Origin: JAWXBG01 sp034439875
GTDB lineage: Bacteria; Bacteroidota; Bacteroidia; Flavobacteriales_D; Sanyastnellaceae
Length of the DNA: 31,106 nt
Direction: 5' to 3'
NCBI GenBank assembly: GCA_034439875.1
Contig: JAWXBG010000097.1
Location: forward strand, 1 to 31,106
Part shown: piece after piece, positions 15,429 through 22,717 of the stretch
Layout: every line of letters begins with the position of its first letter
Numbering within the stretch: the stretch's first letter is position 1
Translations under genes and position numbers: made by a program
The notes under the pieces: generated by a model
The model's database searches: none
Told to the model about the DNA's origin: nothing
The model's input: the letters and a program-made list of their open reading frames with translations, nothing else

Positions 15429-15512
15429 GTAATGCGTTTTTGTCTATTGAACAAACTTCGGTCCTCAAACAAAGTTCATTTCAATATTTCTGATCTTTTT
15501 AGAGATTCGTTA

Positions 15513-18335
15513 CTATTTGCCAAAAATAAATTTGGCAGTATGGCTTCTTTTTGTGCCGGCAATCTTCTCGGGTACACCGGCGTACAACAATTCACCGCCT
15601 TCATCACCTCCTTCGGGACCTAAATCGATAAGCCAGTCGGCAGATCTAATCACATCAGGATTGTGTTCGATCGCAATAATGCTATGTCCTTTATTTAGCA
15701 GAGCATCAAAGCTAGTCATGAGTTTGTTCACATCGTGGAAATGCAAACCTGTTGTGGGTTCATCGAAAATGAATAAGATATGGCCTTGACTAGAACCTTT
15801 ACCTAGAAAAGAAGCCAGTTTTATCCTTTGGGCTTCGCCACCACTCAATGAACTGCTGCTCTGACCGAGAGTGATGTATCCCAAACCAACCTCTTGCAAT
15901 GGCTCCAATTTCAGAATTAGGTTTTTCAAAACAGTGCTATTGTCACTGCCTTTGAAGAAGAGAAGCGCATCGTCTACTGTCATGTTTAGAATATCGCTTA
16001 TACTTTTTTCGCGATACAGCACTTCGAGAACTTCTTCTTTGAAACGCTTTCCTTTGCATGAATCGCAAAGCAATTTGATATCAGCCATAAATTGCATTTC
16101 GATGGTCTGATAACCTTCTCCTTCGCATGTTTCACAACGACCACCTTCTGTGTTAAAGGAAAAGTGCCCAGGTTTGTAGCCTCTTTGTTTTGCAAGAGAC
16201 AGGGAACTATAAAGAGTTCTTATTTCATCGAAAGCTTTTACATATGTTACCGGATTACTTCTGCTACTTTTTCCGATTGGATTCTGATCTATCCATTCCA
16301 CCGATTGAATAGACTTGATATCGCCCTCTAGTCCGTCGAATTGCCCTGCTTGCTCTTGAGTGAATTCCCCTTTTTCGCGCATGAGGGCAGGGTAAAGGAT
16401 GTTTCGCACGAGAGTCGATTTGCCGGACCCGCTAACCCCGCTGATCACGGTAAATGAGCGCAGAGGGATTTCTATATCTATGTTTTTTAAATTGTGTTCT
16501 CGCGCTCCTCGAATGATAAGTTTGTCCTTCGAAACTTTTCTTTTCGAGAGCGAGTGAACTTTTTTTGTTCCATTTAGATATTGAGAAGTAAGGGTCTTTC
16601 CATTGCTCATCAATTCTTCGGGAGTTCCTGCAAAAACAACTTGTCCGCCGAGTGTTCCCGCTTCCGGCCCCATATCTATCACGTGATCAGAAGACCGCAT
16701 AATCTCTTCGTCGTGTTCAACCACAATCACGCTGTTGCCCTGTTCGCGAAGTCCTTTCAGCACTTGTATCAATCTGTCTGTATCTCTCGGATGGAGCCCA
16801 ATACTTGGTTCATCAAGTATGTACATAGATCCAACGAGTGAGCTTCCAAGGGTAGTAGCTAGATTGATGCGCTGAGACTCTCCACCGCTTAAAGTATTCG
16901 AAAGTCTGTTCAGGGTGAGATAACTTAAACCAACATCAGATAAGTAACTAAGTCTGTTGAGTATTTCTGTTAGTATTCTGCTGGCTATTTGTTTTTCGGT
17001 TGAGGTGAGATTTAGGTTTTCAAAAAACGGAAGGCAATCTTTTACAGGCAGATTTACCAGCTCTGGAATACTTTTCCCATTCACTTTCACATAAGAAGCA
17101 TCTTTACGCAAACGGGTTCCCTTACATTCCGGGCAAGTTGTTTTACCACGGTAGCGGCTCAACATCACCCTGTATTGAATTTTGTACGATTCGCTTTCCA
17201 CCCAACTGAAAAACGCGAAGATTCCTTCAAACCATTCGTTCCCATTCCACAACGCATCTTTTTGTTTGGTGCTTAAATCTTTATATGGTTTATGAATTGG
17301 GAAGTCAAACTTGCTGGCCTTTCTAATGAGGTCTCTTTTCCACTCGCTCATTTTTTCGCCTCTCCAGCATGCTACAGCATCTTGATAAATACTGAGGCGC
17401 TGATCAGGGACCACTAGGTTCTCATCAATGCCAATAATGCTTCCAAATCCTTCGCACTTTTTGCACGCGCCTACAGGATTATTGAAGGTAAAGAAATTTA
17501 CATCAGGGATTTCAAATGAAATGCCGTCTGCTTCGAACTTATTTGAAAATGAATGTCTTTTTTTGCTATCAAATTCCTCAATTATACAAGTGCCATTTCC
17601 TTCGAAAAAAGCACTTTCTATAGAGTCGGCCAGACGATTTACATTGTCTTCTTCCTGGGATGCGCTAGCTCTATCTACAAGTAGTTCCACAATTGATTTC
17701 TTTGGAAAGCCGGAGATTCCATCCTCTATCTGAATAATTTCATCGTTTACCTTAATCCTTGAAAAGCCCTGTTGACCGAGTATTTCGACTCTTTTTTCTA
17801 TTGTATCCTTTTTGTCGAGGGTTATTGGTGAAAGAATTAAGATTCGTGTTTCAGCACCCAGAGTAGCGATAAAGTCCAGCACATCTGCAGTTTTTTGCCT
17901 GCTCACTTCCTTTCCAGAGACTGGCGAATAGGTTCTGCCAATCCTTGCGAAGAGCAATTTGAAATAATCGTAAATTTCTGTAGAAGTCCCGACTGTTGAT
18001 CGAGATGTGCGCGAAGTCACCTTTTGCTCAATAGCAATAGCTGGACTAATGCCTGAGATCGAGTCAACATCTGGTTTATCTAATCGCTCCAGAAATTGCC
18101 GGGCATAACTCGACAAACTTTCCACATAACGCCTCTGTCCTTCTGCAAAAAGAGTATCAAATGCCAAAGAAGACTTGCCTGAACCGCTGAGACCAGTTAT
18201 CACAACCAATTTATTTCGCGGGATGTCAACACCTATGTTTTTTAGGTTGTGGACTCTCGCTCCTCTAATGCTGATACAGTTTTCAGCAACTTTTTTCTCT
18301 ACCGTATTTTTAGTTTTCACAACCTTTGTTTTCAT
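15513..18335 (-). CDS. uvrA: Excinuclease ABC subunit A
   Basis: A 940-residue UvrA, normal length. It has two ABC ATPase halves: the first with Walker A GLSGSGKSS (48-56) and signature LSGGESQRI, the second with GVSGSGKST and LSGGEAQRI followed by FIFDEPTTGLH. Zinc-finger cysteines are present as CKKC and CPEC in the first half and CETC with CDSC in the second. It acts in nucleotide excision repair: dimers scan DNA with UvrB and load it at lesions. No uvrB or uvrC is in the window, although a GIY-YIG protein lies at 25024-26388. The N-terminal 18 residues are a lysine-rich extension before the conserved ISIRGARVHNLKNI start. It is divergent from the sigma-factor gene. Confidence 0.97.
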   Translation of the reverse strand: MKTKVVKTKNTVEKKVAENCISIRGARVHNLKNIGVDIPRNKLVVITGLSGSGKSSLAFDTLFAEGQRRYVESLSSYARQFLERLDKPDVDSISGISPAIAIEQKVTSRTSRSTVGTSTEIYDYFKLLFARIGRTYSPVSGKEVSRQKTADVLDFIATLGAETRILILSPITLDKKDTIEKRVEILGQQGFSRIKVNDEIIQIEDGISGFPKKSIVELLVDRASASQEEDNVNRLADSIESAFFEGNGTCIIEEFDSKKRHSFSNKFEADGISFEIPDVNFFTFNNPVGACKKCEGFGSIIGIDENLVVPDQRLSIYQDAVACWRGEKMSEWKRDLIRKASKFDFPIHKPYKDLSTKQKDALWNGNEWFEGIFAFFSWVESESYKIQYRVMLSRYRGKTTCPECKGTRLRKDASYVKVNGKSIPELVNLPVKDCLPFFENLNLTSTEKQIASRILTEILNRLSYLSDVGLSYLTLNRLSNTLSGGESQRINLATTLGSSLVGSMYILDEPSIGLHPRDTDRLIQVLKGLREQGNSVIVVEHDEEIMRSSDHVIDMGPEAGTLGGQVVFAGTPEELMSNGKTLTSQYLNGTKKVHSLSKRKVSKDKLIIRGAREHNLKNIDIEIPLRSFTVISGVSGSGKSTLVRNILYPALMREKGEFTQEQAGQFDGLEGDIKSIQSVEWIDQNPIGKSSRSNPVTYVKAFDEIRTLYSSLSLAKQRGYKPGHFSFNTEGGRCETCEGEGYQTIEMQFMADIKLLCDSCKGKRFKEEVLEVLYREKSISDILNMTVDDALLFFKGSDNSTVLKNLILKLEPLQEVGLGYITLGQSSSSLSGGEAQRIKLASFLGKGSSQGHILFIFDEPTTGLHFHDVNKLMTSFDALLNKGHSIIAIEHNPDVIRSADWLIDLGPEGGDEGGELLYAGVPEKIAGTKRSHTAKFIFGK

Positions 18336-18386
18336 TTTTTAACAATCTAATTCAATTATCCTGTGCGAAGAGAAAGAATATTCTCT

Positions 18387-18394
18387 TACATTTG
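18387..18394 (+). promoter_or_regulatory. Possible -10 element (TACATTTG) for the sigma-factor gene
   Basis: TACATTTG matches TAnnTTTG exactly and would give a leader of about 130 bases. No convincing TTTG lies at the -33 distance. If used, the leader starts just before the hairpin at 18403-18428. Confidence 0.4.
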
Positions 18395-18402
18395 GTTCAC
18401 AG

Positions 18403-18428
18403 AAGGGGAGAATTTATTAAATCCCCTT
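18403..18428 (+). promoter_or_regulatory. Hairpin followed by T-rich tract in the sigma-factor leader
   Basis: AAGGGGA (18403-18409) pairs with TCCCCTT (18422-18428), followed by TTATTTTT. It looks like a weak terminator placed between the candidate promoter and the sigma-factor ORF, so it may attenuate transcription, or may stop leftover transcripts in the divergent region. Confidence 0.4.
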
Positions 18429-18516
18429 TTATTTTTCAAACAACAACCACAAAATCACACAGACGCCTATAGAGCTACCTCTACTTCACCACTAGTTATT
18501 ACCGAATAATTTAACA

Positions 18517-18526
18517 AGAAGGAGGT
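18517..18526 (+). promoter_or_regulatory. Strong Shine-Dalgarno sequence before the sigma-factor gene
   Basis: AGAAGGAGGT lies five bases before the ATG at 18531 and is nearly a full complement of the 16S anti-SD. Bacteroidota genes usually lack such sites, and none of the other starts in this window has one as good, so this gene may be translated unusually well. Confidence 0.65.
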
Positions 18527-18530
18527 CCAC

Positions 18531-19118
18531 ATGCGTCTGTCAAATCTAAGTGATCGCGAGCTGGTTATTATGTATCAGCAAGGAAAAGAAGTAGCTTTCG
18601 AGGAGCTATTGACCCGTTACAAGGGGAGGGTGTTTGCCAAAATCATGGTTTACGTCAAGGACCGAAAGGAAGCAGAGAATCTGTTTCAGGACACCTTTGT
18701 GCGTGCAATTGTGGCTTTGAAAGAAGGCAATTATTATGAGGATGGAAAGTTTGGTGCTTGGATTCTCAGGATAGCCAACAACCTCTGCATCGATTACTTC
18801 AGAAATCGCAAAAAAATGCCCATGGTTCGTGGCACAGAAGAATATGATATATTCGAATTCATACTGAGTCCTGATAAAAACATCGAAGAAAATGAGGTGA
18901 GGGCCCAAGTGATGAAAGATGCCAAAAAACTATTGGATTTCCTCCCACAGGACCAGAAAGAAATGGTGATGATGCGTCTTTTTTATGACATGAGTTTCAA
19001 AGAAATATCCGAGAGTCTTGATATTAGTATTAATACTGCTTTAGGTCGAATGCGCTATGCATTGATCAATTTGCGAAAATTGATTGAGAAACATAAAGTG
19101 GAAGTCTCGTTTTCATAA
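18531..19118 (+). CDS. ECF-type RNA polymerase sigma factor (sigma-70 family)
   Basis: A 195-residue sigma factor. Region 2 spans ~20-95 (YKGRVFAKIMVYVKDRKEAE, then LFQDTFVRAI and WILRIANNLCIDYFRNRKK), region 4 ~128-185 (LDFLPQDQKEMVMMRLFYDM, then SFKEISESLDISINTALGRM). Regions 1.1 and 3 are absent, as in ECF sigma factors. It directs RNA polymerase to a specific promoter set; that set cannot be read from here. No anti-sigma gene is adjacent, unlike SigW- or FecI-type systems, which suggests control by expression: it has a very strong Shine-Dalgarno site, a hairpin in the leader and a terminator straight after the gene. Similar orphan ECF sigma factors with mostly constitutive roles are common in Bacteroidota. 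Confidence 0.93.
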   Translation: MRLSNLSDRELVIMYQQGKEVAFEELLTRYKGRVFAKIMVYVKDRKEAENLFQDTFVRAIVALKEGNYYEDGKFGAWILRIANNLCIDYFRNRKKMPMVRGTEEYDIFEFILSPDKNIEENEVRAQVMKDAKKLLDFLPQDQKEMVMMRLFYDMSFKEISESLDISINTALGRMRYALINLRKLIEKHKVEVSFS

Positions 19119-19150
19119 TAGTGTAAAGAGTTGAAAAAGAGTTGAAAAGG

Positions 19151-19180
19151 AGTCGTTGCGATGAGCAGCGACTTTTTTTT
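19151..19180 (+). terminator. Rho-independent terminator of the sigma-factor gene
   Basis: AGTCGTTGC (19151-19159) pairs with GCAGCGACT (19165-19173) with one G-U, followed by seven more T. It begins about 30 bp past the stop at 19118. Confidence 0.88.
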
Positions 19181-19245
19181 ATGCCCGATTACAATAAAAT
19201 GTATTTGGTTTTGTTCTAATAGTGTAAATCATAATTTATGAGCGC

Positions 19246-19446
19246 ATGAAAGATTTTACATTATCGGATTTAGTCAATTTCACAAAGCATGAACAGGAAT
19301 GGATCGAAGAGGTCTTTCCAGTTACCAAAGTGAAGACAGAGGTGAACGTATCTGAAGAATCACTTGCATTTTTAAAAGGCTTTTCGAAGTCTTTAAGTGT
19401 CAAAGATTCTGCGAGATGTGGAAAAATAAAGTTGATGCTGAACTGA
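19246..19446 (+). CDS. Small protein of unknown function (66 residues)
   Basis: A 66-residue ORF starting MKDFTLSDLVNFTKHEQEWI. I do not recognise it. It is charged, has no signal peptide or membrane segment, and looks like two or three short helices (residues ~6-20, ~36-50) with a KTEVNVSEESLAFLKGFSKS middle. It is likely real because it is followed after 17 bp by a clean terminator and lies in a compact slot after the sigma-factor terminator. The upstream text TAATAGTGTAAA (19219-19230) also occurs just after the sigma-factor ORF (19118 region), which may be a shared control element or an accident. A role linked to the sigma factor is possible by position only. Confidence 0.6.
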   Translation: MKDFTLSDLVNFTKHEQEWIEEVFPVTKVKTEVNVSEESLAFLKGFSKSLSVKDSARCGKIKLMLN

Positions 19447-19463
19447 AACATTCAACAGAAAAG

Positions 19464-19488
19464 CCCAGCCGAGATGCTGGGTTTTTTT
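19464..19488 (+). terminator. Terminator after the 66-residue ORF
   Basis: CCCAGC (19464-19469) and GCTGGG (19476-19481) form the stem, followed by seven T. On the minus strand a shorter T-run (TTTT) follows, so it may also stop transcripts from the binding-protein gene at 19610-20698. Confidence 0.85.
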
Positions 19489-19510
19489 ATGGCTCAATCA
19501 GTCTAATACG

Positions 19511-19639
19511 ATATTGGTATTCGCAATGGTGCAATGCCATTTGACTTCATTGGCCAATAACAACTTCTCTAACGGCATTTACCACTTCATGCGTTTAAAA
19601 TAGTTTGGACTATTTAATAAGCAGAATTGGTATAAAATA
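19511..19639 (+). repeat. Family-1 dispersed repeat, copy D (internal hairpin deleted)
   Basis: The copy has the TTCATTGGCC, GGCATTTACCACTTCATGC and TTTGGACTATTTAATAAG blocks and the tail CAGAATTGGTATAAAAT, but lacks the internal GCGCATTGG hairpin. The tail overlaps the last nine codons and the stop codon of the minus-strand gene 19610-20698. Confidence 0.75.
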
Positions 19640-20698
19640 GGAGGCCTGATAATCGGCTGCAAGATCCGGATGCAAAGCCATTAGGATATCTTCAAGTAAA
19701 ATATGAGGTTCCAAAAGGGCTGTTCCAAAGTAGTCACACTCAAGCGTATTGCACATGAAAATTTTGTTTTCTGCAAAACAAGCCACGACTTTAAACATAG
19801 GTCTTGCTTTAAGCAGTCCTGCTCGATTTGTTAGATTCGGATCGAAAGTAACTTCAGTATAAAACTCTGTCTTGGATAATAAACTAAAGAAGGCTTCTTC
19901 AGTGAAAGAGAGGTTTCCTTGAGCAATAGAATCTGCGAGCAAATATTCAGCACCGGCGTCAATGAGGAGTTGGCCCATAAAGCTATTACCCGGAGGTAAA
20001 AACCATCGGTCGCCCTGCATACTAGCAGTAAGAATAGTTGGTTTGGATGAGCTTTGAGTGATCGCTTTCGCCCGCTCACAAACGGAAAAATAGTCTTGCG
20101 AAATTTGATTGAAAATAGAATCAGCTTTTGCCGAACAATTGTAGAGCGCTCCGAATACTTTGATCCATTCTGCTCTTCCAAGAGGGTGTTCTTCGAGATA
20201 TTCTGATATGGGAAGCGTTCGAATGCGATCTGTAGCGCTCTTACTAATACCAACATCTCCAAAAGGATAGGTGAAGAGTATTTCGGATTGAGTGGCTACT
20301 AGAACTTCTGAGTCTATTTCATCCCCTTTTGTGAGATTAAGCAAATCTCCATTTATGAATCGAGAACTCAATTTAAGATTTGCGATGAGGTTGGCATGCC
20401 CTACCGCTTTTACCTTGTCGATGATTCCCAGAGCTTCAAAAAATGCAAGGTGTGTTGTGCTCATGCATGACGTATTTGCGAACTCTCTTTTTACTTCAAT
20501 TATATCGAGTGTATCCCCTGATTTTTCCAAATCAAAGAGTATTATTTTCAATCCTCCCCGAATAGAATCGATTTGGAATCCCTTGGCAAATTGTGGGGTG
20601 GAGGTCGCAATGACCTCGTCTTTTTTGGCCACAGGATTGGGCTTCACGTTGCAGCAATACAAAAAAAGTATGATTCCCAGAAATCCAAAAATTCTCAT
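19610..20698 (-). CDS. ABC transporter substrate-binding lipoprotein (iron-complex/cobalamin type)
   Basis: A 362-residue periplasmic binding protein of the TroA/BtuF-like helical-backbone class. Residues 1-16 are a lipoprotein signal with LYCC, so it is lipid-anchored. Family features are the early RIVSTS-like slot (here NTSCMSTTHLAFFEALGIID, ~72-91), IANLK...GDEIDSEVLVATQSEILFTYP (~105-140) and the PISEYLEEHPLGRAEWIKVF block (~177-196), typical of ferric-siderophore or cobalamin binding proteins. It would deliver its ligand to an ABC permease, but no permease or ATPase gene is adjacent. The last nine residues (YFIPILLIK) and the stop codon are encoded by the tail of a family-1 repeat, so the native C terminus has been altered or shortened. 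An inverted family-1 copy lies just before the start codon. Confidence 0.82.
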   Translation of the reverse strand: MRIFGFLGIILFLYCCNVKPNPVAKKDEVIATSTPQFAKGFQIDSIRGGLKIILFDLEKSGDTLDIIEVKREFANTSCMSTTHLAFFEALGIIDKVKAVGHANLIANLKLSSRFINGDLLNLTKGDEIDSEVLVATQSEILFTYPFGDVGISKSATDRIRTLPISEYLEEHPLGRAEWIKVFGALYNCSAKADSIFNQISQDYFSVCERAKAITQSSSKPTILTASMQGDRWFLPPGNSFMGQLLIDAGAEYLLADSIAQGNLSFTEEAFFSLLSKTEFYTEVTFDPNLTNRAGLLKARPMFKVVACFAENKIFMCNTLECDYFGTALLEPHILLEDILMALHPDLAADYQASYFIPILLIK

Positions 20699-21069
20699 CG
20701 GGTCGAAATTATAGCAATTCTACCAACAGAATGGTCCAAACTATTTTATCCAGCATTGTACATTAGAAGTATATTGAGGCAATGCGCAGCCGGATCCTTC
20801 ATGAAGTGGTAAATGCCTTTAGAGGCTAATGGAGTGAAACGAAATTGGACTATTCCAGATACCTAAACGGTATACTCAAACGTTATTCCTCCCAAAAATG
20901 TTAGTAGCACTATTGTATTGCAATTGGAACTACTGAATCTCAACCTAATTTGAATTGCATTTTTGTGTCGAAAAACGAGGTTTCTGGTCGATTTTCGCGC
21001 TGTGAATTTGTAATAATTGAATGGATGATTTTTGATACAGACCGTTTTATTACAGACAAGTAAAAGCCT
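20699..21069. other. Intergenic region, half occupied by an inverted family-1 repeat
   Basis: No gene is seen. The left half is repeat copy E (20707-20870). The right half (20871-21069) must hold the promoter of the carboxylase gene; it has several TTTG words (for example in GAATTTGTAA near 21015) but no clean TAnnTTTG element. Confidence 0.6.
20707..20870 (-). repeat. Family-1 dispersed repeat, copy E (inverted)
   Basis: Read on the minus strand it shows AATAGTCCAATTTCG, the CATTAGCCTCTAAAGGCATT block, ACCACTTCATG, a decayed hairpin core and a TTGGACCATTCTG...AGAATTGCTATAAT tail. The tail ends about nine bases from the start codon of the binding-protein gene. Confidence 0.75.
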
Positions 21070-22707
21070 ATGAAACAGAACCTAGAATTCAATAGAAATG
21101 AAGATGTGATGATGCAGTTGATTGGAAATCTTCGCCGAAAATTAGATAAGATTTATTTGGGAGGAGGAACCGACAAACTGGAGAAAGAAAAGAAGAAGGG
21201 CAAGATGAGTGCCCGAGAAAGAATAGAGTACCTCCTTGACAGGGACAGCCGCCAAATTGAGATCGGGGCCCTTGCAGCGTACGACATGTACAAAGAACAT
21301 GGAGGTTGTCCGGCGGCTGGTGTGGTTGTGGTAATGGGTTATGTTCAAAAGCGGCTCTGTGTAGTGGTGGCAAACGACCCAACTGTGAAAGCAGGAGCTT
21401 GGTTTCCGATGACGGGAAAGAAGAATTTGCGCGCACAGGAAATAGCCATGGAGAATCGAATTCCAATCATTTATCTCGTAGATAGTGCCGGGGTTTATTT
21501 GCCGATGCAAGATGAAATTTTCCCCGATAAAGAGCATTTTGGTAGAATTTTCCGGAATAATGCCATGATGAGCAGCATGGGTATAACTCAAATTGCTGCG
21601 GTCATGGGTTCTTGTGTAGCCGGTGGAGCTTATCTTCCAATCATGAGCGATGAGACGCTGATCGTGGACAAAACAGGATCCATTTTCCTTGCTGGCTCAT
21701 ATCTTGTGAAGGCTGCAATAGGAGAGGATATTGATAATGAAACGCTCGGTGGAGCAACCACACATGCCGAAATCAGTGGCGTTACGGATTATAAAGCCAA
21801 GGATGATAAAGATGCCTTGGACACCATTCGCAAGTTGATTGGTCACAGCGGACACAAAACGCGTAATGCCGGTTTTGATAAAATTGCCGCTATTCCACCT
21901 CAGTTTGATGAAAAAGAATTGATAGGAATTCTTCCCGAAGAAAGATCGAAACCATATGATGTAGGTGATGTTATCAAAAGATTAGTGGACAATAGCGAAT
22001 ACACCGAGTACAAATCCGATTACGGAAAGAGTATTGTTTGTGCTTATGCGCGCATAGAAGGTTGGAGTTTAGGTATTGTGGCAAATCAAAGGTTGATGGT
22101 AAAGAGCAAGAAGGATGGGATGCAAATTGGTGGCGTGATATACAGTGATAGTGCCGACAAGGCTTCGCGGTTTATTATGAATTGCAATCAAAAAAATATA
22201 CCGTTGGTTTTTCTTCAGGATGTCACCGGTTTTATGGTAGGTTCACGTTCCGAGCATGGAGGAATAATTAAGGACGGAGCCAAGATGGTGAATGCCCAAG
22301 CCAATTCAGTAGTGCCGAAGTTTACTATTATTATGGGTAATAGCTATGGTGCCGGAAACTATGCGATGTGCGGCAAAGCTTATGATCCCAGGCTGATAGT
22401 TGGTTGGCCAACAGCCCAGGTGGCTGTGATGGGTGGAGCGCAAGCAGCGAAAGTTTTATTGCAAATTGAAGTTTCTTCCTTAAAAGCAAAAGGCGAAGAA
22501 ATAACCAAAGAGCGCGAGGAGGAGTTGTACAATCGAATTAAAGATCGATATGATACTCAGACATCTCCATATTACGCTGCTTCACGACTTTGGCTAGATT
22601 CCATTATAGAGCCAACGGACACAAGAAAGTGGATAGGCATGGGAATAGAAGCGGCCAATCATGCGCCGGCGGAACGGCCATACAACGTAGGTGTATTGCA
22701 AACCTAA
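21070..22707 (+). CDS. Acyl-CoA carboxylase beta subunit (carboxyltransferase)
   Basis: A 545-residue carboxyltransferase of the propionyl/methylcrotonyl-CoA carboxylase type. The N-terminal half has KGKMSARERIEYLLD (43-57), the GGCPAAGVVVVMGYV segment (78-92), DSAGVYLPMQ with FPDKEHFGRIF (138-161) and the oxyanion loop GSCVAGGAYLP (180-190). The C-terminal half has DVTGFMVGSRSEHGG and MGNSYGAGNYAMCGKAYDPR. This subunit moves carboxyl from carboxybiotin to an acyl-CoA, in propionate, leucine or odd-chain breakdown. MQDEIFPDKEHFGRIF resembles methylcrotonyl-CoA carboxylase more than propionyl-CoA carboxylase, but I would not name the substrate. The biotin carboxylase/carrier subunit is not in the window. 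It is cytosolic. The glycosyltransferase gene starts 10 bp downstream. Confidence 0.92.
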   Translation: MKQNLEFNRNEDVMMQLIGNLRRKLDKIYLGGGTDKLEKEKKKGKMSARERIEYLLDRDSRQIEIGALAAYDMYKEHGGCPAAGVVVVMGYVQKRLCVVVANDPTVKAGAWFPMTGKKNLRAQEIAMENRIPIIYLVDSAGVYLPMQDEIFPDKEHFGRIFRNNAMMSSMGITQIAAVMGSCVAGGAYLPIMSDETLIVDKTGSIFLAGSYLVKAAIGEDIDNETLGGATTHAEISGVTDYKAKDDKDALDTIRKLIGHSGHKTRNAGFDKIAAIPPQFDEKELIGILPEERSKPYDVGDVIKRLVDNSEYTEYKSDYGKSIVCAYARIEGWSLGIVANQRLMVKSKKDGMQIGGVIYSDSADKASRFIMNCNQKNIPLVFLQDVTGFMVGSRSEHGGIIKDGAKMVNAQANSVVPKFTIIMGNSYGAGNYAMCGKAYDPRLIVGWPTAQVAVMGGAQAAKVLLQIEVSSLKAKGEEITKEREEELYNRIKDRYDTQTSPYYAASRLWLDSIIEPTDTRKWIGMGIEAANHAPAERPYNVGVLQT

Positions 22708-22717
22708 TAGATCATAT

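Noticed and set aside
15518..15537. Inverted repeat TGCCAAA/TTTGGCA at the 3' end of uvrA
   Set aside because: It lies in the coding end of uvrA and has no T-run after it, so it is not taken as a terminator.
19619..19638. Family-1 tail (GGTATAAAAT) as an outward promoter
   Set aside because: It resembles a sigma-70 TATAAT box, but Bacteroidota use TAnnTTTG; in copy E it would lie too close to the start codon.
19511..20870. Composite transposon carrying the binding-protein gene
   Set aside because: No transposase and no clear target duplication are visible; only the bracketing is reported.
22691..22717. GTG start giving nine extra residues on the glycosyltransferase
   Set aside because: It would overlap the carboxylase gene by 17 bases; the ATG at 22718 lies just after that stop and precedes the first membrane helix.
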